A DNA stretch of 64,000 nt from Linum tenue (taxonomy: Eukaryota; Streptophyta; Magnoliopsida; Malpighiales; Linaceae): contig CAMGYJ010000009.1 of assembly GCA_946122785.1 (NCBI GenBank), positions 23,719,633 through 23,783,632 on the forward strand, read 5' to 3'. This document shows, piece after piece, positions 37,041-48,603 of this stretch; positions within the stretch are counted from its first letter, which is position 1, and every line of letters begins with the position of its first letter. The position numbers were made by a program, and so were the translations under genes. The notes beneath the pieces are model-generated. The model was not told the origin of the DNA and searched no databases. It saw only the letters and a program-made list of their open reading frames with translations.

Positions 37041-37321
37041 TTTATTTTTTACAAAAAAACTTGTATGCTTTTATTACGATATCAAAGTAGCATTACAGTC
37101 GTGCTGAAGTAAAGAAGCGATAAAAATAGTTGGTCTCGCAATCCATATATAACTCTTGTTCTTGTCATCAACACATCGTATGAGCCATCACGTGCGCTAC
37201 CTGATTGCCCTCTCGTTTTGTAAATCTGACCCAAGTGTTGGGCCATAGCCCTTATCTCTTAGCCCCAAAGCCCCTGCTTCCAACAAAGATGAGTTTGAGC
37301 CCTTTGAGCCCTTATCTCCAA
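37041..37321 (-). mobile_element. 5'-truncated LINE tail with 16-bp TSD
   Basis: The direct repeat GTTGGCGGATAGGTTT at 37025-37040 and 37322-37337 flanks 281 bp. The left side is T-rich (the poly-A of a minus-strand element). The interior, with GTATGAGCCATCACGTGC, resembles the RNase H end of the LINE at 9791-13530 (GTATGAGCCATGACATGTG there). A typical short target-primed insertion. Confidence 0.9.
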
Positions 37322-38384
37322 GTTGGCGGATAGGTTTAGAAGAGGATAATTGCCCTGATATTTTCATCCTCGCAGAGCAGTATATATATTCGTATTAAAC
37401 TTTGGGTTGGGTATTGTGACTATTGTCCAAATACAAACTCAACTCAACCCAACAACTTCAATTTTAGCTTTATCCCAACCTAGTCAACATTCAATTTTAC
37501 TTGGGCTGGCCGGATCGTGTTGAATATTCTGAATGTGAGTTGAGCTACTATCCCTATTTGGGTGTTAAAATTCTTTTAACTCATCAATTAATGTAAGAGA
37601 AAAGACGTAAATGTAAAGATTGCGAAACAATATCGGAAGTTGTACTAAAAAAGTTAGTGATTAAGTATTTTGTAATGAAATAATGGTTTGGTCATTTCAT
37701 ACAGCAAAATACTGTCTGCTAATAAAGTATTTTTCACTGGAAAAAACTTAGCAGCATCCTGGGATGCAGCCACTAGCGGCTACCCATCCACATGTCTCTC
37801 ACCTATTGGTTCCCAATTTCCTTTTATTTTTTATTTTTAAATATGTTTAAAATCTGAAGAAGGGGTAACGGAGCCGTCACGGTGCGGAATTATTTTACTT
37901 TTAGGTTTACTTTCTCTCTGCTCTACACCATCGCACGGCGTCCGTAAGCACAGCTGCACGAAAATCAACGCCGACGTAGCTACTGTCTCTGCTTCATCTA
38001 CTGTTATTCTATTAATCTCTATATGCATTGGACATGTCTTCTCCTAAGTCAGGTTAGCTATTTCTTTTCTCAATTGCTTTTCCCAATAGAAAAGTTTGGA
38101 TGAACATAAAATCATGGTGGATTTTTTTATCATGTTTGTCCTTTTCCTTTGTACATCATCGGTTTATAGTGTATGAATAGTTTTGATATTTACTACTATT
38201 GTGTTCATAAATTATTTTGTCATTCTCCTTTGCCTATTATCGGTTTGTGTTCTATGAATGGTTTGGGCATTTTATCAATAATGTTGCCTGGTTTCCCCCT
38301 TTTGTGATGCATGTATTTTGAGTCTTTGGTTTACTGATTGAATTTTCTAGTTTAATGATTAACGATAGCATTAGTAAATAGATT

Positions 38385-39432
38385 ATGATGAGTTCTTTAT
38401 CTTATGTAGGTAGAGGCACAGAGCACCGCGTTCAGTTTGAGACTTTGTCTCAAGTAGTTGATTGCAGTTGCAAGAAGTTTGAGTTTGTGGGAATTCTATG
38501 TGCTCATGCTTTGAAGGTTCTAGATAAGAAAAATATAAAGCAAATCCCAAGACGATATATATTAAAGAGATGGACAAAGGAGGCAAAAGATGGAGATATA
38601 AGAAGTTCAGCTCGAGTACAGGGAAGTTCAGAGAAACTTATTGGGAAGCGTTACTGCAATCTACATTATAATTTTCGAGAGATATGCACACTGGCAGCTG
38701 AGAATGACACAATGTATGAGCATACAAGTGAGGTTTTTTCAAATTTGCTGAAAGATTTGCAGGGAAGGAGAAAAAATTCAAATGCTGGAACTTCTCCTAA
38801 GGATTTGTGCTCCGATCATGAAAAAGACCAATAAGTTGTAACCGGAGTTAAGACAAAAGCAACAGTAGGGCGGCCGAAAGGGAGGATCAAAGGTGCATTA
38901 GAACGTCGAAAAAGTCATAAAGTCCAATCAAAACCACAGGTTCGTGTTCATCTTAGTTTTCTTTTATAAAATATATTTATTATACAATCATAGTTCATTA
39001 ACTAACTAGTCTTTATATACTATTATATGCACAGGGTAAGAAGCAGAAAACTAATTGCTCTGAACAAGCAGCTGGAAGCAAAACAGAACTGCAAATCCAA
39101 AATTATCAGGTTTTTCTTGGTCTATTTTATAATTCGGAGAAAAGTGTTGTCTTTTTTCTATAATGAACTCTAAACATGATCAATTGAATGGACTAGGTGG
39201 AACATCAGCCTCAAAGTTCAATTATTAGGCCAACAGCAGAGAACTTGGATTCTACAATTGGTTTCACCAATATATCATACACACAATTGTTACAGGTTCG
39301 AAGTCGATTCTCTTATCTATTTTAGTTGATTTCATTAAACTAATACTAATGTTATATTATTATTATTATTATTTTGTTTAATTTTACAGGATGCAATAGC
39401 GAACTCCCCTTTTGATGGTCTGCAACAGTGAC
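38385..39432 (+). pseudogene. FAR1/FHY3-related C-terminal fragment with SWIM zinc finger
   Basis: 38385-38834 reads VQFETLSQVVDCSCKKFEFV then GILCAHALKVL, a SWIM zinc finger (CxC...CxH), followed by KQIPRRYILKRWTKEAKD, the usual FAR1-family sequence after SWIM. An in-frame TAA at 38832-38834 interrupts it, yet the same frame continues with RPKGRIKGALERRKSHKV (to 38940) and, after GT-AG introns, further short exons ending near 39432. The N-terminal DNA-binding and central MULE-transposase domains are missing. FAR1 proteins derive from Mutator-like transposases, so this may be the remnant of the element's own transposase rather than a captured host gene. Confidence 0.85.
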
Positions 39433-39622
39433 AAACGATGTTCTCCAGAAGTATCTCAAGTGGAATAAATTGTCATTAAGTTGGTTCTATTTTTTATGTT
39501 TCCATACATTAATTGTTTAGACATAAATTCAGTGTTTAGTGGGGGATATATGATGTATCAGAATATTTGTATGAGTACCATTCATTGAGTTTGCATACTG
39601 CTGCTTTGGGTTTGCAGGAGAG

Positions 39623-39997
39623 CAAGGTTGTCAAACCGGTTTATGCCAGTGTGCCGGTTTAGCAAGTGGAATGGTTCAACCGGTGGCACATACCGGTTTG
39701 TGTCGGTGAATATTACAAATAAAATTACAAATACTAATATTTAAACATGACATTTAACGTCAATACCTAAACATTTATATTTGAATCCAACAATTAACAT
39801 CAATATCTAACTTTTATACTCATAAAATAAATAATAAAATAATTTTTATCAATTAAATTCTCTAAAATAAGGTCATTTTACTTAGAGATTTGTATATCGA
39901 TCATGCCGGTCATACCGGTGGTGTCACGCCGGTTTTATGACCTGTACCGGTTGAACCCGGTATAACCCGTGGCACGCCGGCCGGCGTGACAACCATG
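39623..39997. mobile_element. Non-autonomous hAT element 6 (375 bp), nested in the FAR1-bearing element
   Basis: A perfect 8-bp TSD CAGGAGAG (39615-39622 and 39998-40005) flanks ends CAAGGTTGTCAAACCGG and (reverse complement) CATGGTTGTCACGCCGG. Motifs of the ACCGGT type are frequent at both ends. Confidence 0.92.
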
Positions 39998-40278
39998 CAG
40001 GAGAGTAAAAAAAGAGAGTGAATTGGTGTGTTTTTGTGAGGGCAGGGAAAGGCAGAGAGAGCCAAGTTTTTTATTCGATGGGGAGGGGAAGTCAATTGTA
40101 GGGTAGTGGTGGGTGTTTGACGGCTCCGTTACCCCTCTCCAAATGTTAAACTAATTGATGAGCATATTTAAAAATAAAAAATAAAAGGAAATTGGGAACC
40201 AATAGGTGGGAGACATGTGGATGGGTAGCCGCTAGTGGCTGCATCCCAGGATGCTGCTAAGTTTTTTCCTTTTTCACT

Positions 40279-40960
40279 AATACGTTATGGCGGTTTCTCA
40301 GATACTAATAAAATAAAAAAAATGTTTATGTCTCACCAATTTGTCTCGCCACATTAATTATACTAAAATATCAAGAAATTCTTGTTTCCTGCTTCTCACA
40401 CAATCAAACAGCATACTACTAAACAATTCGGCCATATGGCACTTAAAATCAACCATAGATCTTGGATTCGTGTCCTCTAGAAATTAAGTTAGCCTTAAAC
40501 CAAATGACGATACTAAAATGCTTGAGTCAAAATCCCAATCACCTACCCTTCATTGATTATGGTTATACCCACAAGCATACATTTTTGGATCTCCCTTCTT
40601 ACCAACTAAGACGAGCCATAAACCCCTCACCCCTGGAAAATGAAACAGACAATAATGTTCTTCTGTCCATGGTTTTTGCCTTTACTTGTAGAGACAGTTA
40701 TTGATGATATCTCATCAACCCTACCCTATTACAAAAACCTTCCAATGATTCATCCATGCACCCAAATAAACAAATTTCCCAACAACTCCTGCCTGCAATA
40801 ACCTTAATTACCTCACAAGTCAGCCATTCAGTCACAACTCCTTCAACTTTCCATTTATAAAAACTCCATCCCAATCTCCCCATCTCTCTCAATCACTGGC
40901 CGCCCGCTCTAGCTAGCTCCATCAAAATTCAAAACAACAACAAGAAGAAAGAAGAAAAAT
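40279..40960 (+). promoter_or_regulatory. Upstream region and promoter of CYP86A1-type gene
   Basis: A TATAAAA box at 40856-40862 lies about 100 bp before the ATG, and a purine/CAACAA-rich leader follows. The FAR1-bearing element ends 691 bp upstream of the ATG. No other gene is seen here. Confidence 0.6.
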
Positions 40961-42505
40961 ATGGAGACTCTATCCTTCTTCTTCTTCACCGCGGCTGCAA
41001 TCTACCTAGTCTGGTTCTACTTCCTGGCCCGCCAGCTCACCGGCCCCAAAGTATGGCCGCTGGTCGGCAGCCTCCCACTCCTCTACAAGAACCGGGCCCG
41101 CTTCCACGACTGGGTCGCCGGCAACCTCCGCGCCACGGGCGGAGCGTCCACGTACCAGACCTGCACGATCCCCTTCCCTTTCTTGGCGAGGACGCTAGGG
41201 TTCTACACCGTGACGTGCCACCCCAAAAACATCGAGCACATCCTCCGCACCCGCTTCGACAACTACCCCAAGGGCCCACAGTGGCAGGCCGCCTTCCACG
41301 ACCTGCTGGGCCAGGGCATCTTCAACAGCGACGGCGACACCTGGCTCATCCAGCGCAAGACCGCCGCCCTCGAGTTCACCACCCGCACCCTACGCCAGGC
41401 CATGGCCCGCTGGGTCAACCGCACCATCAAGGCCCGCCTCTGGCCCATCTTGGCCCGCGCAGCTGCCACCAAAACCCCCCTCGACCTGCAGGACCTCTTG
41501 CTTCGTTTGACTTTCGACAACATCTGCGGCCTCACCTTCGGCAAGGATCCAGAAACTCTCTCCCCGGAAATGCCCCACAACCCCTTCGCACTCGCCTTCG
41601 ACACCGCCACTGAGGCCACGCTCCAGCGACTCCTCTACCCGGCCCTCCTCTGGCGCCTCGAGAAGCTCCTCGGGATCGGCGCCGAGAGGCGCCTCACAGC
41701 CAGCCTCCACATCGTCGCCAAGTACATGGACGACGCCGTACAGGCCAGGAAGGAGAAGCCCTCCGACGACCTCCTCTCGCGCTTCTTGAAGAAGCGCGAC
41801 GCCGACGGGAACCCGTTCTCGGTTCCCGTCCTCCAGCGGATCGCGCTCAACTTCGTCCTGGCCGGGCGCGACACGTCTTCTGTCGCGCTCAGCTGGTTCT
41901 TCTGGCTGGTGATGAACAACCGGCGCGTGGAGGACGAGATTATAAGGGAGATCACCACCGTCCTGAAAGAGACACGTGGCGAGGATCCCAAGAAGTGGGT
42001 GGAGGACCCGCTGACGTTCGACGAGGCCGACAAGCTGGTGTACCTGAAGGCGTCCCTGGCGGAGACGCTGAGGCTGTACCCGTCGGTGCCGGAGGACTTC
42101 AAGTACGTGGTGGCGGACGACGTGCTTCCCGACGGGACGGTGGTGCCGGCGGGCTCGTCGGTGACGTACTCCATCTACTCGATGGGGAGGATGAAGAGCA
42201 TATGGGGGGAGGATTGCCTGGAGTTCAAGCCGGAGAGGTGGGTGTCGGAGAGCGCCGGCGGTTACAAGTTCGAGACGCCCAAGGACGGCTACAAGTTCGT
42301 GGCGTTCAACGCGGGGCCCAGGACCTGCCTCGGGAAGGACCTGGCGTACTTGCAGATGAAGTCGGTGGCGTCGGCGGTGCTGCTGCGCTACCGCCTGTCG
42401 CCGGAGCCGGGCCACCGCGTGGTGCAGAAGATGTCGCTGACGTTGTTCATGAAGCACGGGCTACGTGTCATGTTGGAGCCGCGTGGTCTTGCTGCTGCTG
42501 AGTAA
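40961..42505 (+). CDS. CYP86A1: Cytochrome P450 CYP86A1-type fatty acid omega-hydroxylase
   Basis: An intronless gene for 514 residues, the usual CYP86A length. CYP86A enzymes hydroxylate the omega carbon of fatty acids at the ER; CYP86A1 (HORST) does so for root suberin. Visible: N-terminal membrane anchor (residues ~4-24), the proline-containing hinge [15 protein letters not shown]86 signature [17 protein letters not shown]-helix AGRDTSS, K-helix ETLR, and the heme loop [10 protein letters not shown] with the axial cysteine. The combination [19 protein letters not shown] with GQGIFNSDG favours the A1 subgroup over the cutin-type CYP86A members, but this is from memory of the family. Coding GC is markedly higher than the AT-rich surroundings, with many C/G third bases. 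All key residues are intact. Confidence 0.95.
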   Translation: METLSFFFFTAAAIYLVWFYFLARQLTGPKVWPLVGSLPLLYKNRARFHDWVAGNLRATGGASTYQTCTIPFPFLARTLGFYTVTCHPKNIEHILRTRFDNYPKGPQWQAAFHDLLGQGIFNSDGDTWLIQRKTAALEFTTRTLRQAMARWVNRTIKARLWPILARAAATKTPLDLQDLLLRLTFDNICGLTFGKDPETLSPEMPHNPFALAFDTATEATLQRLLYPALLWRLEKLLGIGAERRLTASLHIVAKYMDDAVQARKEKPSDDLLSRFLKKRDADGNPFSVPVLQRIALNFVLAGRDTSSVALSWFFWLVMNNRRVEDEIIREITTVLKETRGEDPKKWVEDPLTFDEADKLVYLKASLAETLRLYPSVPEDFKYVVADDVLPDGTVVPAGSSVTYSIYSMGRMKSIWGEDCLEFKPERWVSESAGGYKFETPKDGYKFVAFNAGPRTCLGKDLAYLQMKSVASAVLLRYRLSPEPGHRVVQKMSLTLFMKHGLRVMLEPRGLAAAE

Positions 42506-43328
42506 AATGGACGGTGTGAAGGTTGGTGAACGGAAGTAATGTAACTATATATATATATAAATACGTCGTCGTTGCGGAATTGTTTATTTTAATTTCCTAC
42601 ATTTAATTTGCATGCGCAGTTGTATTGCTATTGGTGATTTTCGTGTGGGTTTGTTTGGGGGCAAAGTTTGAATTTATATATGTTTGTTCGTGTATTTCCA
42701 TGTCTTGAGAGATGTGGGTTTTCATGTAATAAGTATACAATTTCGATGGAACAAGAAAGGCCAACTCTTTATTTTGATTTCATATTTATTCGAAGTTTAC
42801 ACATAGTTTGTAAAGTTCAATTTTCGTGGAAATCATATTTGTAAACATATACGCGCAATAACTTTCAAGTCGCATGCAATTTTAGTGGATTGGAAAATTA
42901 ATCCCTTGTGGCAGACAAGTGGATTAATCCGCAGACTAATATCAATCTATCCGTAAATAATTCGTATCGCAGTAGATGGATGATTGATCTGGGTGGATTG
43001 CGGATCGATACATTTCCTATCCACACTCATTTTCGTAGGTGGATTGCGGGTATCATAGTTTCACATGACAATTTTTCTAAAAATACTAACGAATATTCAT
43101 CATATTTCATACCTGCAATAACCATCTTCTTCTAAAGATGGAAAATAAACAATATTTTTGGATTACTATTGATTGTTATGTTGTGTAATATCCATATATA
43201 TAATAGGATGAAAATTATAAGCTATTAATTCTATCAAAATCTACATACTTGCTTGATGAAATAATGAAATCATTGATGCAAAATACTACTCGGATTCATA
43301 TGACATAAAGTGAGAGAGAAATTTTACA
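42506..43328. other. CYP86A1 3' region and AT-rich intergenic DNA
   Basis: A TA repeat at about 42547-42560, then AT-rich DNA. 42940-43070 has repeated GTGGATTGCGGAT-like words that hint at a small element, but no ends could be set. Confidence 0.4.
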
Positions 43329-43610
43329 ATGCTATATAGTATTGGTGCTATAGGTTTTTGCCTTTATGGTACAACTTAAAATTGTACATTTACGTTATGG
43401 TACAACTTTAGATTGTACCTATACTTTTTGTACAAATTCTTTTATGGTACAACTTGAACTTGTACCTTTATGTGATGGTACAACTTCAAGTTGTAAAGTT
43501 GTACCATAACATAATGATATAAATTCCTTTATGGTACAACCTAAACTTATACATTTAATGTTATGGTACAACTTTGAGTTGTACATTAAAGCACCAATGC
43601 TATATAGCAT
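43329..43610. repeat. Inverted-repeat element with tandem GGTACAACTT units
   Basis: Left end ATGCTATATAGTATTGGTGC (43329) is repeated inverted at GCACCAATGCTATATAGCAT (43591-43610). Between them are about six short units of the form ATGGTACAACTT...TTGTACC, each partly palindromic. Probably a MITE; no TSD was resolved. Confidence 0.65.
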
Positions 43611-45136
43611 AGTAGAAGTGCTCAAAGTGAGAAGTGTCTAAAGTTGTATAATAATATTATTAATTTGCAAGCAACTTATTATACATGTTAGTGGACTTTT
43701 ATTATGGCTAATTAGTGAATTGCTTTTGCGGGTTAATGCACAACTCAAGCTATTAAATAGGTAAGTCAAATTTGAGAGCAAAACTCACTCGCTAGTCGGC
43801 ACTACTATAACCCGTGTGTATTGCGCGTACAAATTTTGCTTAAATATCTCCAGAAAAAAGGGCCAAAGAAACCAATCTATAATGGTGGGCTCGGTCCATT
43901 ATCCACGCCCGGGTCATAGAATTTGGCCCTGAAATAAATTGCTAGCCCTCCCCCAAATTTGATGGTGAGAAGAAGCGGCTTATTAAGGAGTTACGAGATA
44001 AAAGTTGGAGAAGGAGTTGCGTGTGATTTTTTGGTTGAATTTGAAAAATGAGGATTTGGTTAAAATTAAGATTTTTCAAAATTTATGGATCTGTAATAAA
44101 TTTGGTAAAACAATTTGTTTGTTTGTTAGATTTTATGATGGATTTTGGTATGGTTGGCTCGAAAAAAATAATGTTGAGAGATGCTCTCTCCTCTCTCCTT
44201 CTTTTTTGTTCACTTTTTGGTAAATGGCTATCGCGGGCCGCCGCCGTCGTATTCGCGGCCAGTTTGAGGAACCAGTACAAAGAAAACTGGTATCAGAGAT
44301 CGCTCCCCTCGGCTCGGACTGATACCCAGGTGAACGGAATAAACGAAATCCCAATCATCAGCAAGAAGGATGGCAATCTCCCTGTTTTTACGAACCATAC
44401 TCCGAAAAGGGCTTCTCGGGAGATTGTACGGCGTGGAGAAAGGAGGCGCCGCTTGAAGAAGCGATCGTTTCCGATTGCTTTTGATGCACTTGAAACATCA
44501 GAGGAACGTCCATCAAAGAGATATAAGCAAAAGCCAAGAAATCTTTGGAGATTTTGGCTCCCTCAATCGTCAGATTTGGATGATGATGAACCGCACCTAG
44601 CCTCGTTCGCGGGGAGCAATTCACATATCGCAAGATCTAAAATTGATCGTCTTGGACTCTGTGGAAACTTGTTTCAAGCTTTCCCCTTAGGGGGTGGGAA
44701 TTTTCCCGTGACGCCAGATTGTGAGAAAGCTGGATGTCGCATAATGTGCATCAATGGCGGCACAAACAACAACAACACAAACGAAGAACTCTGCGAGTCT
44801 TTAGCTCTTAAGGTTCCCTTTGGGGATGGGGCTCTTTGTGTGCCGCCAGATAATAGGAAGAAGGTGAGACTTGTTAAGACCTGTATTCCCAGCGGCTCCA
44901 GCGAAGAGCTACTCGGGCGCACTGGTGGCGCCAACGAACGCCGGCGTCTAGGGGGGATGCGGGTTAGCTGGGTGGATAAAGATGGATTTGTTCCCGATTC
45001 CCCAGTCCTGTTGGGCGAGATCTGCAGGAGCAATATCAAATTGAAAAAACAAATTCCCTTCCCCCAAAAGAGATTGCCTATAAGTTTGCTTCGCCTCTCG
45101 CTAGCCTGTCATTGTGTAATACTCGGCGGCTAGCGA

Positions 45137-45245
45137 TTGTTACAGAAGCGCGAATAGCAGATCCCCCCCCCCCCCGCCAGCAGCATACTGCTTTCGTTGC
45201 AGAAGCGCGAATAGCAGATCCCCCCGCCAACAGCATACTGCTCCC
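45137..45245 (+). repeat. Tandem ~50-bp repeat with poly-C tract in LINE ORF1
   Basis: Two units beginning CAGAAGCGCGAATAGCAGAT, then a C run and CAGCATACTGCT. The first unit has a longer C run (about 14) than the second (about 6), so slippage has changed the frame. Confidence 0.85.
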
Positions 45246-45581
45246 GTGCTCTCGTCAGGTAACGAGATCTATTCCCTAGCTACTATCAACTGCTCTGTTT
45301 CAATTGAGCATTCTGCACTCTCGAGTGAAAAAACCACTTACTCTCTCTCCCCTGGTCCGCTACCGCTAGCGTCATTGACCAATTCGACTCGTCCCTCTGC
45401 CTCTGCGGCTAGCTTGAACGCAAAAGTTCCCGCTATTTCTCTGCCGCCAGCAGCCTCAACGATAGAACCGACCATATCTTATGCCTCTAATGCTTTATCT
45501 ATCCCTTCTTGTCAGGTGCATATGATGTCGCGTATTGCGGAGGATCAAGTGGTCGAGTTCTGACTTTAGGAGGTCCAGTCT

Positions 45582-46553
45582 GTGAAGTTTCGCACTTCTA
45601 GGACCCTTTTGGGTAGGCTCTTTTCGAAAACCAGGTTCACTACCACAGAACTGAGGAATGGTTTAATCGAAGCTTGGCGGGTGAAGGGAAACCTCAGGGT
45701 TACACTCACTAAATTTGGCCTATTTGAGGTTGTACTTCCAAATGATGAGACAAGGGTGTGGATCCTGTAAAGAACACCCTGGATTGTCAAAGAAAGGATT
45801 TTCCAACTCCGCTCCTGGGCACCATCTATTTCGCGACTTACCTTTGATGAGTTGGCCATCGCTCCCTTTCGCGTTTAACTCTAGAATGTGAAAGATGACT
45901 GTTGCACTAAGCAGTTTGGCCGGAAAGTGGCATATGGGACTATCGGCCAGGTCTTGGAGGCAGATGTCTTTGCGTCCAAGGACACGGAGGAGTTCTTTGT
46001 AAAAGTGCATGCTCTCATTGATTTTACTAAACCTTTGCGATCCCAGCTCATGGCGGTTAGTGAGGAGCTTGGCAGCTTCTGGGTAAATCTCAAGTATGAA
46101 TTTTTACCGACCATCTGCTTCCACTGTGGCCGCGTGGGGCACTCAAAACGTGACTGTGTTTTCGATCCTCCTCCGGGAAAAGAACGCTTCGGACCACACA
46201 TGTCAACAAGGAAACTAGGAAGGAAGATATACATGGATGAGGAAGATTACCCTAATTTTCGGAATACTATTAAGTCTGTGTGGGTTAACATAAATGTGCA
46301 AATGCACAATGGTGGGAGTGCGAATACTGCAAGGGGTCGAGTGCAGGAGGTACCACAAGGGCCTAATGACCACTCTCAGGCTCAAGGATCGTATCATTCT
46401 CTGTCCAACGAGCCGACAGTTCAAGCTAGCAAGGAGGCAAAGCCTAGGCTGCGTGAACCAAATATCAAGTCGGCTGAGAATCGTGCTGGCCCTAAGAGGT
46501 TTGTCTTCAAGACGTCGCCTCGGGTTAAGATTGGTGGTGGTGTTAGGCTGTAA
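45582..46553 (+). pseudogene. LINE ORF1 core: DUF4283-like domain and CCHC zinc knuckle
   Basis: In one frame: RTLLGRLFSKTRFTTTELRN..., an in-frame TAG/TAA cluster (45768-45887), then VLEADVFASKDTEEFFVKVH and the knuckle CFHCGRVGHSKRDC (CX2CX4HX4C, about 46113-46154). This is the RNA-binding gag-like part of plant L1 ORF1. At least three stop codons interrupt it. Confidence 0.85.
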
Positions 46554-47400
46554 CAGAAGAAGCAATCACTTAGAAAGGCTCCCTCCCTTCCTCGGCATGG
46601 AACCAAGGATCGCTAATAGCCAGATAGGCGAGCCAGGCAGGCTCCCCAACGCCAGCAGATGGCGAATCCTGTGGTGGAGGCTCTCGAACAATCCCGGAGG
46701 CGTAGGCTGATCTTGCAGGAGGAATCTGAGGAGGAGGAGACTGCGGTTGAAAAAGCCATGCATCCCATGAAGTCATGTTCTCTTTCTAGCCCTACTAAGG
46801 ATCCTGTTCTTACATCGCTGAAGGATCCCCGGCTGCCCTCCAAGATTGAGACCCAGCCAGGAGTCTCGGTACCACGGGTTTGCCCACTCTTGAGGAAAGC
46901 AGGAGCTAGCTGCCCTCTATCTATAGCCAAGCAGGATGTGGGCTCTACTCCACCTAGTGCTCTGCATGAGCTGGAGGATAAAGAGATTGTTGCTCCTTTG
47001 GATGGTCCTATTTATGAGGATCACCAGCAGACCTCTAACTCTAATGGAGATCACTCGCTCGGGGATCATCACTCCTTTGAAATCAAGCGACGTTCCCAGT
47101 TGGAGCCTTTATGAAGGCCTTCCAAATCATGAAAGGGTGTGTTCACCAAGTGGTGGAGGTCTTCGAAGCTGGGCTAGTCTTCGAGCGGGAGGAGGGTGTT
47201 CCTTGCAAGGGGTCGAGCTTGAACCTGGATGAATATGGGTCTAATTTGATGGACACAATCATGGAGAATCGGAAGCGGGGGATTGATGAGCTGGACGGGG
47301 ATGTGGGTGACCCTCCCACCCCGAAGAAGCAATTTGTGGAAACTGCTAAAGTTTTGGAAAAGGTGGAGGAAGCCAGCCTCGAATGGCCCCCAGCAGATAA

Positions 47401-48333
47401 ATGAGGCTTCTGGCCTGGAATGTGAGAGGAATTGGGCCATCCCTCACTTTCCAAACTGCAGTAGGGCTTGTTCATTCCAATAAACCGGATCTCGTGTTCT
47501 TTTCGAAAATGCGATCGAGTCGGCGTGTAGTGTCCCATCGTATGCGGGGTTTAGGTTTTGCTCTATCTCAATTTTTTTTTGTAGATGCAGTCGATGCATC
47601 GGGTGGGTTAGTAGTTGCGTGGTCCCCCGGGGTTAACACTTTGGTGTTTTGTCATTCCAATTTCTACATTAGTTTGCAAATTAATGAAGGATATTTTTCT
47701 TATGTCGTGATCTTTGTTTACATTAGTTGTAATGTTGCTATTCGAGCTACCCAGTTGGCTCAGTTGCAGGACGTTTGTGTGAATATCCATCACCCTTATG
47801 TGGTCATAGGTGATTTCAATACTACTTTGCATGAGAATGAAAAGGATGGGGGTAGGGCGTGGAATGCTGCCCAAGCCATTAGTCTCCGTGACTTTGTTCA
47901 TGATTTGGGTATCCATGACCTTGGTTACCAAGGGGATCAATTCACTTGGACGAACAAGCGCATGGGTGAGGCATGCATTCGTGAACGTCTGGTTAGGGCG
48001 CTTTGCTCCCATTCCTGGATTGATACATATCCGGAGACTTTGGTCAAACATTTTACGGACCAGGGATCAGATCATCGTGCCCTTCTCCTCGCTGGTAAAC
48101 CGTATAGTCGGAATAGTCGTCCCCTTTTTCGGTTTGATGCCTGCTGGGCGGATAATCCTGAGGTAAGGGCTATGGTCCACTATGTCTGGCAAGAGGAGAT
48201 CCAAGGTACCCCTATGTTTCGACTTTGGGAGCGCCTAAAGCAACTTCTTCATCTGCTTTATGATTGGAGCAGGGCGGGCACTACGAACTCCCTGCACATA
48301 TCAGGACCCTCCAGGGAGAGATTGACCGGATAA
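47401..48333 (+). pseudogene. LINE ORF2: AP-type endonuclease domain
   Basis: It begins MRLLAWNVRGIG (metal-binding N), has VVIGDFNTTLHENEKDGGR (the GDFN motif), TWTNKR, and ends with DQGSDHRALLL (the SDH catalytic block). In plant L1 proteins the usual ...LxETK... glutamate near residue 40 reads SKMRSS here, so a catalytic residue has probably been lost. A frameshift follows near 48280. Confidence 0.9.
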
Positions 48334-48603
48334 AGTCGGTCCATCCGGTGGATTGGGATGTGATCAGGACCCTGGAAATGGAGCTGTCCCGTCAGTGGGA
48401 AGCGGAGGAGATATACTGGCAGCAAAAATCCAGGGTATGATGGTTAAAAAAGGAGATCAAAACTCTGCCTATTTCCATACGGTCATCGGGCTCGACGGAA
48501 AAGGAATTTTGTCTCTGGGCTCCGAAATGATGAAGGTGAATGGGTCACTGAGGAAAGTGGGAAGGCTACTATTACTACCAACTTCTACCATAATCTGTTT
48601 CCC

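Larger units (their letters stand above)
37739..40269 (+). mobile_element. Mutator-like element carrying FAR1/FHY3-related exons
   Basis: A perfect 9-bp TSD TTTTTCACT (37730-37738 and 40270-40278) flanks inverted ends of about 108 bp that begin GGAAAAAACTTAGCAGCATC and differ at about one position; a further block GGGGTAACGGAGCCGTCA is also shared inverted. The interior holds the 3' exons of a FAR1-related sequence and a nested hAT element. No complete transposase is present. The arm identity indicates a recent insertion. Confidence 0.93.

Noticed and set aside
38385..38834. A functional FAR1-family transcription factor gene
   Set aside because: Only the SWIM-to-C-terminal part is present, a stop interrupts it, and it lies within transposon ends.
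41390..42457. 355-codon open frame on the minus strand opposite the CYP86A1-type gene
   Set aside because: It is the antisense shadow of a GC-rich coding region; its Arg/His-rich composition matches no protein and the plus strand has all P450 motifs.
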